DNA of 64,000 bases from Mycobacterium gallinarum (GTDB taxonomy: Bacteria > Actinomycetota > Actinomycetes > Mycobacteriales > Mycobacteriaceae). Shown piece by piece: positions 1-7,123 of this stretch. The translations under genes were made by a program, and so were the position numbers. Location: assembly GCF_010726765.1 (NCBI RefSeq), contig NZ_AP022601.1:1-64000 (forward strand), written 5' to 3'. Positions within the stretch are counted from its first letter, which is position 1, and each line of letters starts with the position of its first letter. The notes below the pieces were generated by a model that ran no database searches, was not told the origin of the DNA, and saw only the letters and a list, made by a program, of their open reading frames with translations.

Positions 1-704
1 CTGATACGATCACTCGAGGTCGTCGGCTCGGCGAGCTCGGCGCCGACGGTTTGTTCGTCGGTCGTCCGATGTGGCTGCCCCTCGACGACGCCGGAATTGT
101 GCGCTTCTATCGCGATGTGGCCGAGGCAGTGCCGAACCTGGCACTGGTGGTCTACGACAACCCGGGCGCCTTCAAGGGAAAGATCGGGACCCCCGCATAC
201 GAGGCGCTTAGCCAGATACCACAGGTTGTCGCTGCCAAGCATCTCGGACTGCTCAGTGGCTCCGCCTTCCTCTCCGACCTCCGCGCCGTCGGCGGTCGTG
301 TGCGGCTACTGCCGCTTGAGACCGACTGGTACTACTTTGCCCGGCTATTCCCAGAGGAGGTCACCGCCTGCTGGTCGGGCAATGTGGCCTGCGGTCCTGC
401 GCCGGTAACCCACTTGCGCGACTTAATCCGAGCCCGCCGCTGGGAAGACTGCCAAACGCTCACCGACGAACTCGAGGCCGCTCTCGAGACGCTCTACCCC
501 GGCGGCAACTTCGCTGAATTCCTCAAGTACAGCATCCAGATCGACAACGCCCAATTCCAGGCGGCCGGTTTTATGCGCACGGGGCCCACCCGACCGCCGT
601 ACACCGAAGTGCCGGAGTCCTATTTGGCTGGCGGGCGCGAGGCCGGCAAGAACTGGGCCGCACTCCAGCAGCGCTATGCGTCACTTGCCGTCTCGAACCA
701 CTGA
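1..704 (+). CDS. Hydratase-aldolase, DHDPS/NAL family (5' truncated by window edge)
   Basis: The frame is open from base 3, so the true start lies upstream; the TTG at 51 is internal. The visible part covers the C-terminal two thirds of a dihydrodipicolinate synthase-type TIM barrel: the GADGLFVGRPMWLP strand, the VVYDNPGAF segment (Tyr and Asn-Pro of the active site) and AAKHLG, whose Lys is the expected Schiff-base residue. In aromatic degradation this family cleaves o-hydroxybenzylidenepyruvate-type products of extradiol ring fission to an aldehyde and pyruvate. It sits 18 bp upstream of an extradiol dioxygenase, which fits that role. The protein at 2210-3286 is a clear paralogue. The substrate cannot be read from sequence. 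Confidence 0.85.
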   Translation, partial: DTITRGRRLGELGADGLFVGRPMWLPLDDAGIVRFYRDVAEAVPNLALVVYDNPGAFKGKIGTPAYEALSQIPQVVAAKHLGLLSGSAFLSDLRAVGGRVRLLPLETDWYYFARLFPEEVTACWSGNVACGPAPVTHLRDLIRARRWEDCQTLTDELEAALETLYPGGNFAEFLKYSIQIDNAQFQAAGFMRTGPTRPPYTEVPESYLAGGREAGKNWAALQQRYASLAVSNH

Positions 705-719
705 ATCGCCTGAGGACAG

Positions 720-1612
720 CACATGTTGGTGAAGGCGTTGGGTTATGTGGGTGTGGAGTCTCCGGATGCGAAGGAGTGGTTGGAGTTCGGTCCGGAGGTT
801 TTGGGGATGGAGGCGGTGGAGGCGGCCAGTGGGTCGGTTCTGTTGCGGATCGATGACGCCGATCACCGGTTGGCTGTGCATCACGGGGAGCGCAACCGGA
901 TGTTGTATGCGGGTTGGGATGTGGGCAGCGAGGAGGCGGTTGAGGCTGCTGGGGAGTTGTTGCATCGGCAGGGTATTGGGTTTGAGGTGGGAACCGAGGA
1001 GGACTGCGCGGCCCGCGGGGTGTTGGGGTTTTTGACGCTGTCGGATCCTTCGGGGTTGCGTCATGAGTTGTTTTACGGTCAGAAGGTGGTGCCGGGTTCC
1101 TTCCGGCCCGGTCGTGCGATGTCGGGGTTCGTCACCGGTGCGCAGGGGTTGGGTCATGTGGTGCTGGCGACGCCGGACCTCGCGCAGGCCGACCGGTTTT
1201 TGCGGGGGGTGTTGGGGTTTAAGAAGAGCGATGAGATTTACACCTTCATCGATCTGTGGTTCTACTGCAACCCGCGCCATCACAGCATCGCGTTGACTCC
1301 GATGCCGGGTGTGCGGGGACTGCACCACGTGATGGTCGAGGTGCAAAGTTTTGATGACGTGGGGATGGCTTATGACCTGTGCATGTCGCGCAACATTCCG
1401 CTGAGCATGACGTTGGGGCGCCATGTCAACGATCGGATGGTGTCGTTCTACGTCCGAACACCGAGCGGGTTTGACCTCGAGTACGGCTGGGATGGGGCCA
1501 CCGTCGACGACGAAACCTGGACAGTCGCCCAGTACGACCGACCCAGTGTGTGGGGCCACCAGATGGTCGCCCAAACACCACCAGGAGCACTCGAAGCCGC
1601 AACAACATGAAC
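720..1612 (+). repeat. Long direct repeat, copy A (extradiol dioxygenase unit)
   Basis: This stretch is nearly identical to 52156-53051. By eye the two copies differ by three silent substitutions and one 3-bp in-frame deletion in this copy (near 1264). The identity starts at CACATG around the start codon and stops about 2 bp after the stop codon, so only the gene itself is duplicated. The flanks are unrelated. Confidence 0.95.
723..1610 (+). CDS. Type I extradiol ring-cleavage dioxygenase (BphC-like), copy A with one-residue deletion
   Basis: 295 aa, two vicinal-oxygen-chelate halves. It should cleave a bicyclic or polycyclic catechol next to its hydroxyls using Fe(II). Expected ligands are His145 (GLGHVVLA), a His of GLHHVM near 201-202 and the Glu of GFDLEYGW near 253, with a catalytic His in NPRHHSIA and Tyr in SFYVRTP. 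The start ATG is preceded by GAGGA. Compared with copy B (52159-53049) the only protein difference is loss of one His just before CNPRHH (position 182 of copy B), caused by a 3-bp deletion. That residue lies a few positions before the catalytic His, so activity may be altered. The upstream neighbour is a hydratase-aldolase. Confidence 0.93.
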   Translation: MLVKALGYVGVESPDAKEWLEFGPEVLGMEAVEAASGSVLLRIDDADHRLAVHHGERNRMLYAGWDVGSEEAVEAAGELLHRQGIGFEVGTEEDCAARGVLGFLTLSDPSGLRHELFYGQKVVPGSFRPGRAMSGFVTGAQGLGHVVLATPDLAQADRFLRGVLGFKKSDEIYTFIDLWFYCNPRHHSIALTPMPGVRGLHHVMVEVQSFDDVGMAYDLCMSRNIPLSMTLGRHVNDRMVSFYVRTPSGFDLEYGWDGATVDDETWTVAQYDRPSVWGHQMVAQTPPGALEAATT

Positions 1613-1655
1613 GGCTCGACGGACGAGACGACGAAAACGATCATATGGAGGTGAA

Positions 1656-2042
1656 ATGGCGATCCAGTTCCTAACCGACGACTGGGCGACTGCGGTGACC
1701 GACGCGGCCAATGCCGACGAGAGGTTCCGCATTGCAGCGAAGGGACATGACGTGGTGCTCCGCGTATCCGTGTCGCAGAGCCCGGCCAGCGATGACTACT
1801 ACATGCATTTCTCTGACGGGTCGCTCATCGTCGGTATCGGATCCCCGCCGCGCACGCCCGACGTGGAGGCCGAGCTCAGCTACGAAACAAACGTCGAGCT
1901 GTCTCGGGGTGCGCTAAACGGCCAGACCGCGGCCATGACCGGGCAGATGAAAGCCGTCGGCAACATGATGAAGATGATGTCGATCGGAAAAGCCCAGGAT
2001 CGGCTCGCAGAACTCGAGAGCGGCTTAGACATCGACTACTAG
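1656..2042 (+). CDS. Small SCP2-like (sterol carrier) protein
   Basis: 128 aa with a strong AGGTGA site just before ATG. The pattern HFSDGSLIVGIG, then DVEAELSYET, then a GQMKAVGNMMKMM helix fits the SCP2 sterol-carrier fold, which binds hydrophobic ligands in a tunnel. No signal peptide or catalytic residues are seen, so it is probably cytoplasmic. It lies between an extradiol dioxygenase and an aldolase. A second such protein occurs at 15804-16202. A role in holding or presenting a lipophilic substrate or intermediate is inference. Confidence 0.6.
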   Translation: MAIQFLTDDWATAVTDAANADERFRIAAKGHDVVLRVSVSQSPASDDYYMHFSDGSLIVGIGSPPRTPDVEAELSYETNVELSRGALNGQTAAMTGQMKAVGNMMKMMSIGKAQDRLAELESGLDIDY

Positions 2043-2209
2043 CACTTATCGCGGCGCCTAGAGTTGACTTCGCGCCGAGGGACACAATGCCACGAACGGG
2101 AGTGCATCGGCACCTACCATCGGCTCAAGTCCCACCCTGGACGGTCCGGCGCGACCATACCGCCAACAAAGCCATTCCGAAAATCCTCAAACCAGATTGG
2201 ACACGGCTC

Positions 2210-3286
2210 ATGACAACACGCACCAGCGAACTCGTTCCCAGCGACATGAAGGGGTTGTGGGGATTCGTGCCGGCCTGCTCGACGCCGGACGCCGCCGATG
2301 TCAACGCGGTCGACACGATCGACACCGATGCGCTGGCGTCTCTGGTTGATCGACTGGTTCGTGATGGTGTCGACGGCATCGTCACGACCGGCAGCGCCGG
2401 CGAGTCGCACACCCTTTCCGACGACGAATACCGCACGCTCATCACCACGGTCGTGGAGACGGTGAACGCTCGGGTTCCGGTGTTCGTTGGTGCCAGTACG
2501 CTCAACACGCGCGACTCGATCCGACGCGCCCGCGTCATCGCCGACCTCGGGGCGGACGGGATCATGAGCGGACCGCCGATGTATTTGCCGCAGACTGCCG
2601 AGAACGCGGTCCAGTACTATAAAGACCTCGCCGAGGCCGTTCCGGAGCTGGCGATCATGATCTACCAGAACCCGCATGCGTTCCGCATCACATTGCCGCC
2701 CGGTGCATTTAGGGAGCTGGCCCAGATTCGCAATATCGTTGCGCTCAAGCAGACCTCGATGGACATCTTCAATGTGATCGGCGCCATCAAAGCGGTCAAG
2801 GACAAGATGTCGGTCCTCGTCTTGGACCAGTTGATGTACCCCGCAATGATGTTCGGCGCTGCCGGAGCGTGGAGCATCGACGTATGCATGGGCCCCTGGC
2901 CCGCGCTTTCGCTGCGCGATGCATGCCAGCGTGGCAACTGGACAGAGGCCGCGGCCATCGCCGACCAGATGCAGGCGCCATTTCGAACGCTGGGTCTGAC
3001 TATGGAGGAATTCCAAGCCATGCAGTCCGCCTGGTGGAAGATCGCAATCGACACTGCGGGCTATGGGCGTGCTGGGGCTGCTCGGCCGCCCTTCGTTCAC
3101 ATACCGCAGACCGTCGTCGACTCCGCGCACCGCTACGGTGAACGCTGGGCAGGACTTGCGGAGCGCTATCACCGGTCAAGGGAAGCCGCTGGGCTGCCGC
3201 CTGCCGCGGCGAACGGCGCCGCCGCCTCGTCATCGACGCCGGGGAAGAACCGTCAGGGCGACTTGCTGACCACTCCCGCCACCTAG
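2210..3286 (+). CDS. Hydratase-aldolase, DHDPS/NAL family
   Basis: About 358 aa from the ATG at 2210. An upstream in-frame start at 2087 would add 41 residues that do not look like the family, so it was rejected. Features of the fold: DGVDGIVTTGSAGE (early loop), VFVGASTL, GADGIMSGPPMYLP, MIYQNPHAF with the active-site Tyr, and IVALKQTS with the Schiff-base Lys. The Ala/Ser-rich tail after YHRSREA is probably disordered. It probably acts on a ring-fission product alongside the extradiol enzyme upstream. It is a paralogue of the truncated gene at 1-704. Confidence 0.85.
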   Translation: MTTRTSELVPSDMKGLWGFVPACSTPDAADVNAVDTIDTDALASLVDRLVRDGVDGIVTTGSAGESHTLSDDEYRTLITTVVETVNARVPVFVGASTLNTRDSIRRARVIADLGADGIMSGPPMYLPQTAENAVQYYKDLAEAVPELAIMIYQNPHAFRITLPPGAFRELAQIRNIVALKQTSMDIFNVIGAIKAVKDKMSVLVLDQLMYPAMMFGAAGAWSIDVCMGPWPALSLRDACQRGNWTEAAAIADQMQAPFRTLGLTMEEFQAMQSAWWKIAIDTAGYGRAGAARPPFVHIPQTVVDSAHRYGERWAGLAERYHRSREAAGLPPAAANGAAASSSTPGKNRQGDLLTTPAT

Positions 3287-3576
3287 GCGTCTGGGTCTGT
3301 AGCCAACGTCGCCAGCCCACTCAGCACCGGCTGAACTTCGGGAAGGACTGCCAAGCCGAGCACTGCGACGGTGGCGAGGTTGAACAATGCCGCCTGCTCG
3401 CGGCCACCGACCTGGTGGGCTTCTTCGAGAGCCCGTGCACGATGATGGGTCAGCCAGTCAGGATTGTGATCGAGAGCAGCGTCAGGATAGGAAGTCGCAC
3501 CCGACCCAACGCGTCGCCGAGCACCCAGATGTTCGGCGTAACAAGCGTTTTCGCCGCCGTGGCCGCAGCGAGCATG
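3283..3576 (-). pseudogene. Open minus-strand frame without start, possible decayed gene 3' end
   Basis: On the minus strand a frame is open from just after a stop at 3577-3579 down to TAG at 3283-3285, overlapping the stop of the aldolase in a shared CTAG. The predicted peptide has a segment REQAALFNLATVAVLGLAVL that resembles the end of a real protein, but no start codon is available. I do not recognise the family. It is either a gene remnant or chance. Confidence 0.25.
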
Positions 3577-4092
3577 TCACAAGTCACAAGCGCCACGGGC
3601 GGTCTGCCAGGGACCACGCCGGCGATCACTCGGAGATGTCCGAACCCATAGGTGCGACAATCATCATCGCCTGCCGACTCGGGCGATCGGGGGAGTGGAG
3701 TCGGCTAACGCCCGCCACCCGGGTGTTCGTCGGCTTCGCCGCGGACAATCGCGGCAACGACCGCCGCGAGTGCTTTCTGTTCCCGCGCCCCGCGGCCGAA
3801 TGTTCATAGCAGGGCACCGACAGCACGACGATATCGCCACAGACCTCGGCCATGAGCGGCTGGCGGCCCCGGCGCAAAGGCAAGTCGGTCGAAGCGATCA
3901 ACACGTCCAGTCGCGATCTTGCTTGCACTGCCGCAGCCTGCCGAACGCGTCGTAAATGCCTGATTCGTCAGGACTTAGCGTGATCTCGTCTACATAAGGT
4001 GACGCGCCAGGCGCCCGGGTATCGCGCATCCGATGGAGGCGCCACGTGAGCTCGCGTCCAGATCGGTTGTGCAGCATCGTCATTAGTTCCGC
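3287..4092. other. Gene-poor spacer with decayed sequence
   Basis: No convincing intact gene is visible. Short frames on both strands lack recognisable domains and good ribosome sites. The region separates the aldolase from the duplicated promoter/beta-subunit unit, and a minus-strand remnant covers its left part. It looks like the residue of earlier rearrangements. Confidence 0.5.
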
Positions 4093-4127
4093 GCCGTTTT
4101 GGTCGTGGTCCATTCGGAGATGTTGTC

Positions 4128-4156
4128 TTGACGGGCCGGTGTGACGTATCTAGCAT
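4128..4156 (+). promoter_or_regulatory. Predicted promoter of beta copy A
   Basis: TTGACG, a 17-bp spacer and TAGCAT, matching a housekeeping sigma promoter with a TANNNT -10 box. It is conserved exactly in the duplicate at 9035-9063. Confidence 0.6.
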
Positions 4157-4176
4157 TCTCTACAGCGGAGGACGCA

Positions 4177-4194
4177 TCTGTTCAGCAGAACAGA
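4177..4194. promoter_or_regulatory. Perfect inverted repeat, candidate operator
   Basis: TCTGTTC-AGCA-GAACAGA: 7-bp arms and a 4-bp centre, about 20 bp downstream of the -10 box and upstream of the start codon. This position suits a repressor that blocks transcription. The same repeat occurs at 9084-9101. Confidence 0.5.
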
Positions 4195-4232
4195 GAGTGA
4201 GTGTTGACGGGTTGATCGAGGAGTTCGGTGTG

Positions 4233-4742
4233 ATGAATGCGGTCGGGGTCGATCGGGATACCCGTGAGGCTGTCGAGGCGTTCATGTTCCGGGAGGCGGA
4301 GCTACTCGATGGGGGGCAGTTCCGGGAATGGTTGGGTCTGCTCGACCCCGACATCCGGTATGTGGTTCCGGTGCGCACCACGAGGGAGGACTCCGCGGGT
4401 TGGGTGGGCGCGATCGCGCACTGGAACGACGACTACACGGGTTTGGAGATGCGGGTTCTTCGCGGCGAGACGGACTTCTCGTGGGCCGAGTCACCTCGGT
4501 CGCGGACCCGGCACTTCGTGTCCAACATCCGCACGACTGCCGGACCGGGGGCTGAAGAGTTGACCGTGCGCTCAAATCTGTTGTTCTTTCGCAGCCGCGG
4601 AGATAGCGGCCGCTGGGAGTTGCTCTCGGCCGAACGCGTCGACGTGTTGCGCCGGACCGACGATTCGCTGCGGCTGGCTCGGCGCGAGGTGTTGCTCGAC
4701 CACTCGACGTTGCCCATCGACAACCTGTCGGTATTCCTGTAG
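4233..4742 (+). CDS. Rieske ring-hydroxylating oxygenase beta subunit, copy A (intact)
   Basis: 169 aa. ATG at 4233 is preceded by GAGGAG at good spacing. Longer in-frame starts run back through the operator and were rejected. The protein shows the small beta-subunit pattern: VEAFMFREAELLDG, WLGLLDPDIRYVVPVR, WNDDYTGLEMRV, RTRHFVSNIRT and the C-terminal LLDHSTLPIDNLSVFL. Beta subunits are structural partners in alpha3beta3 oxygenases. No alpha gene follows: only its first codons remain (4803). Copy B at 9140 is frameshifted but has an intact alpha at 9709, so this copy may supply that alpha. Confidence 0.93.
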   Translation: MNAVGVDRDTREAVEAFMFREAELLDGGQFREWLGLLDPDIRYVVPVRTTREDSAGWVGAIAHWNDDYTGLEMRVLRGETDFSWAESPRSRTRHFVSNIRTTAGPGAEELTVRSNLLFFRSRGDSGRWELLSAERVDVLRRTDDSLRLARREVLLDHSTLPIDNLSVFL

Positions 4743-4802
4743 GGCCAGCTCCCCTCACCACCTCCTCGTGGATATCGCCAATTCCAGAAAGGGCCCGACC
4801 AT

Positions 4803-4856
4803 ATGACCACCGAAACAAGCGAGACGGACTTGATCGAGATGTTGGTGAAGGCGTGA
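4803..4856 (+). pseudogene. Recombination scar: alpha-subunit start fused to extradiol-gene start
   Basis: A 17-codon frame begins with MTTET, identical to the start of the alpha gene at 9709, and ends MLVKA-stop. The last 16 bases before the break, ATGTTGGTGAAGGCGT, are identical to the first 16 bases of both extradiol dioxygenase genes (723 and 52159). This looks like the joint left by deletion or recombination between an alpha gene and an extradiol gene. The stop overlaps the GTG at 4853 of the flavoprotein. Confidence 0.7.
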
Positions 4857-6640
4857 CTGGCGTTATGGGAAGTGACCTGGATGTGTCGGTCCAAGAATGC
4901 GACGTCTTGGTGGTGGGTGGGGGAATTGGCGGAGTGCGGGCAGCACTACGGGCCGCGGAGTTGGGGTCGTCGGTGATTCTGGTAGAGAAGGCGGTGGTGT
5001 CTCGGGCAGGGCCGATGACGTATGTCCACAGCCAATACGCCCCTGATCACCGGGTGCAGGGTGAGGAGATGACCGAGTGGGCGCGCGAGTTCGTGGTGGG
5101 CAGCAATTATTTGGCCGATCAGGATTGGGTGCAGCAATACATAGCCGAGGCCTATGACAGGGTTAACGAGCAGATCGAGTGGGGTGTGCCCTATTCCACC
5201 CATAAGGATGGGTCGCTGAAGTATGTGACGGTCCGCGGCCACAACCTTGGCACCACGCTGGGTGTGGATGGTCGCGTGTGTATGGAAATCCTCAAGGAGA
5301 GGATGAAGGCGGCGGGGGTGCGTCTGTTCGAGCGAGTCGATGTGATCGATCTGCTGACCACCGACGGGTGCCGGCCCACCGCTGGTGCGGTGTGTGGTGC
5401 GGTGGGGGTAAACGTTGTCACCGGCCAGTGTCATGTCTTTACGGCGGGCAGCGTCATCCTTAACACCGGCCCCTGGTATCCCAAGCTGCATTACGCGTTC
5501 GCCGACCATTGCAGCGGGGAGGGACATGTGGCGGCGTGGCGAGTGGGTGCCGAGTTCGCCGGCATGGAGTTCGGCCAGTTCGCCGCCTGGAGTTACTTCA
5601 ATCGGTCATTCTTCACACCGGGTCAAGCCAAGATTCAGGGGATCGGTGGCAAGTTCTGCAACGTGGCGGGCGAGTACTTCATGGACCGCTATGACCCGAT
5701 CTGGGGGGATAAGGGCGGGCTGTTCACCATCGCGCGCGCGATCATGACCGAGATGGTCGAGGGCCGAGGGCCGTGCTATCTCGACTTGCGTCACGTACCA
5801 CAGGCGGATCTAGAGGTGCTGTATGAAGTGTCTCCGACGGTGCGGCGCGCCTTTACCGAGTTTGACGTCGATCCCTCCACGGACCTGCTGGAGGTGACCC
5901 CGTTCATCGTGCTCGGCACGAGCAGCACCAGCGGTCCCACGATCGACCTGGACGGAGCAACCACAGTGCCCGGCCTGTACGCGGCCGGGTATGGCACGGC
6001 GTGCCCGCATCTGATGTCGGGAATTTCTGGCAGCGGGATCTCGAGCTTCTCCGCCGTTGCGGGGTACCGGGCGGGCACTGCGGCGGCGGCGCGCGGCGGT
6101 CACGCGGTAGCGCGCAGTGTGTGGGAGAACCAGGCACAGGAGAGCTTCGCGGAGTATTTCGCGCCGATGCGTCGACTGCGGCAGGTCCGGCCGGTGGATG
6201 TGTGGAAAGCCATCGGCGAGGCGACAGCCAATCCGGCATTCGCATTGTTCAAGTCGGAGGCACGGATCGATGCAGCGCTCGCTGAGCTGTACCGGATCCG
6301 GGATCGGGTACTGCGTTACGTTTTCGCACCGGACTATCAAGAACTTAAGAAGGCGCATGAAGTGCGCGCATACCTGACGTTGGCGATCATCACCTGTGAG
6401 GCGATGAAGCGGCGCACCGAAAGTCGCGGGGAGCTGTTTCGTATCGACTACCCCTACGCCGACAACGATGAGTGGCTGAAGTGGCTGCTCGTGCGCCGGG
6501 GCAGCGGCGGTGAATTCGACCTGCAGTTCAGCGAACGCGACCTGCCGATCCAGTCGTGGCCGGTGCAGGCGCCGCCCGGCCGTCATCCAAGTCCATATAC
6601 CGTGCCGCAAGGCTACCGCGAGGAGGCGGCGGTTCAGTGA
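4853..6640 (+). CDS. FAD-dependent oxidoreductase of the fumarate reductase/AprA superfamily
   Basis: 595 aa from GTG 4853; ATG 4865 is an equal alternative. The N-terminus has the FAD-binding VVGGGIGGVRAALRAAELG (GxGxxG). RGHNLGTTLGVDGR in the middle and GLYAAGYGTACPHLMSGISG near 370-390 are typical of the second FAD segment in SdhA/FrdA/AprA-like flavoproteins. It overlaps the start of a 2[4Fe-4S] ferredoxin by 4 bp (GTGA), giving the same flavoprotein/ferredoxin arrangement as adenylylsulfate reductase. Sulfate chemistry is not implied: the context is aromatic degradation, so it may reduce or oxidise a ring or enoyl intermediate. The substrate is unknown. Confidence 0.8.
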   Translation: MTGVMGSDLDVSVQECDVLVVGGGIGGVRAALRAAELGSSVILVEKAVVSRAGPMTYVHSQYAPDHRVQGEEMTEWAREFVVGSNYLADQDWVQQYIAEAYDRVNEQIEWGVPYSTHKDGSLKYVTVRGHNLGTTLGVDGRVCMEILKERMKAAGVRLFERVDVIDLLTTDGCRPTAGAVCGAVGVNVVTGQCHVFTAGSVILNTGPWYPKLHYAFADHCSGEGHVAAWRVGAEFAGMEFGQFAAWSYFNRSFFTPGQAKIQGIGGKFCNVAGEYFMDRYDPIWGDKGGLFTIARAIMTEMVEGRGPCYLDLRHVPQADLEVLYEVSPTVRRAFTEFDVDPSTDLLEVTPFIVLGTSSTSGPTIDLDGATTVPGLYAAGYGTACPHLMSGISGSGISSFSAVAGYRAGTAAAARGGHAVARSVWENQAQESFAEYFAPMRRLRQVRPVDVWKAIGEATANPAFALFKSEARIDAALAELYRIRDRVLRYVFAPDYQELKKAHEVRAYLTLAIITCEAMKRRTESRGELFRIDYPYADNDEWLKWLLVRRGSGGEFDLQFSERDLPIQSWPVQAPPGRHPSPYTVPQGYREEAAVQ

Positions 6641-6927
6641 TCGAAAGCATCGACGAAACAACGTGCGACGGGTGCAACGTCTGCATCGACAGCTGCCCAA
6701 CCGGGGTGATCCGGCTGGTGGAGGGCGACGAACCGTGGGCCACCACCAAGTGGCGAGCCAAGATCATCTACCCCAACGACTGTCATTCCTGTCGGTTGTG
6801 CGCAATCGATTGCCACGTGGACGCGATCGTTGTCAGCCACGCACTAGTGATCCCCGACCCCTTCCTTCCGGGCGTAGAGCCCCTCGACGGCAGCCGCGAC
6901 GCTCCGCCCGACGAAAATAAAACTTGA
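6637..6927 (+). CDS. 2[4Fe-4S] ferredoxin partner of the flavoprotein
   Basis: 96 aa from the GTG at 6637, which overlaps the flavoprotein stop (GTGA) and has GAGGAGG upstream. Longer frames starting at 6556 lie within the flavoprotein and were rejected. Two cluster motifs are clear: CDGCNVCIDSCP near the N-terminus and CHSCRLCAIDC around residues 48-58, each CxxCxxCxxxC. It should pass electrons to or from the flavoprotein. The tail is acidic and Pro-rich. Confidence 0.88.
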   Translation: MIESIDETTCDGCNVCIDSCPTGVIRLVEGDEPWATTKWRAKIIYPNDCHSCRLCAIDCHVDAIVVSHALVIPDPFLPGVEPLDGSRDAPPDENKT

Positions 6928-7123
6928 TGTCCATCGGAATAGCGCAAGCCGGGGCGTGTTCGGATTCGGCAAGGTCCAGGCTGCGGGGTCAGGCGATGAT
7001 GGCCGCCCGATGCGGCCGGCGCCGGATTCGGCACTTATCTCGCGGTCGCCGGGCGATCCTCCGATGACCCAGACATGGCTCCCACAAATCAACCGTTCCC
7101 CGCAGGAAAGTTAGGACTTCGGC

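Larger units (their letters stand above)
4093..4818 (+). repeat. Long direct repeat, copy A (promoter + operator + Rieske beta + alpha start)
   Basis: Nearly identical to 9000-9724. Homology starts around GCCGTTTTGGTCGTGG, is looser for about 30 bp, then is almost perfect from the -35 box through the beta gene and spacer into the first codons of an alpha gene (ending GAAACAA). Inside the gene I count a few substitutions and a single-base indel, which is present only in copy B. Confidence 0.95.

Noticed and set aside
681..1574. Long minus-strand frame across extradiol copy A (also 52153-53013 across copy B)
   Set aside because: Exact antisense of a well-supported dioxygenase gene; its peptide is His/Arg/Gln-rich with no domain. 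It appears in both copies only because the DNA is duplicated.
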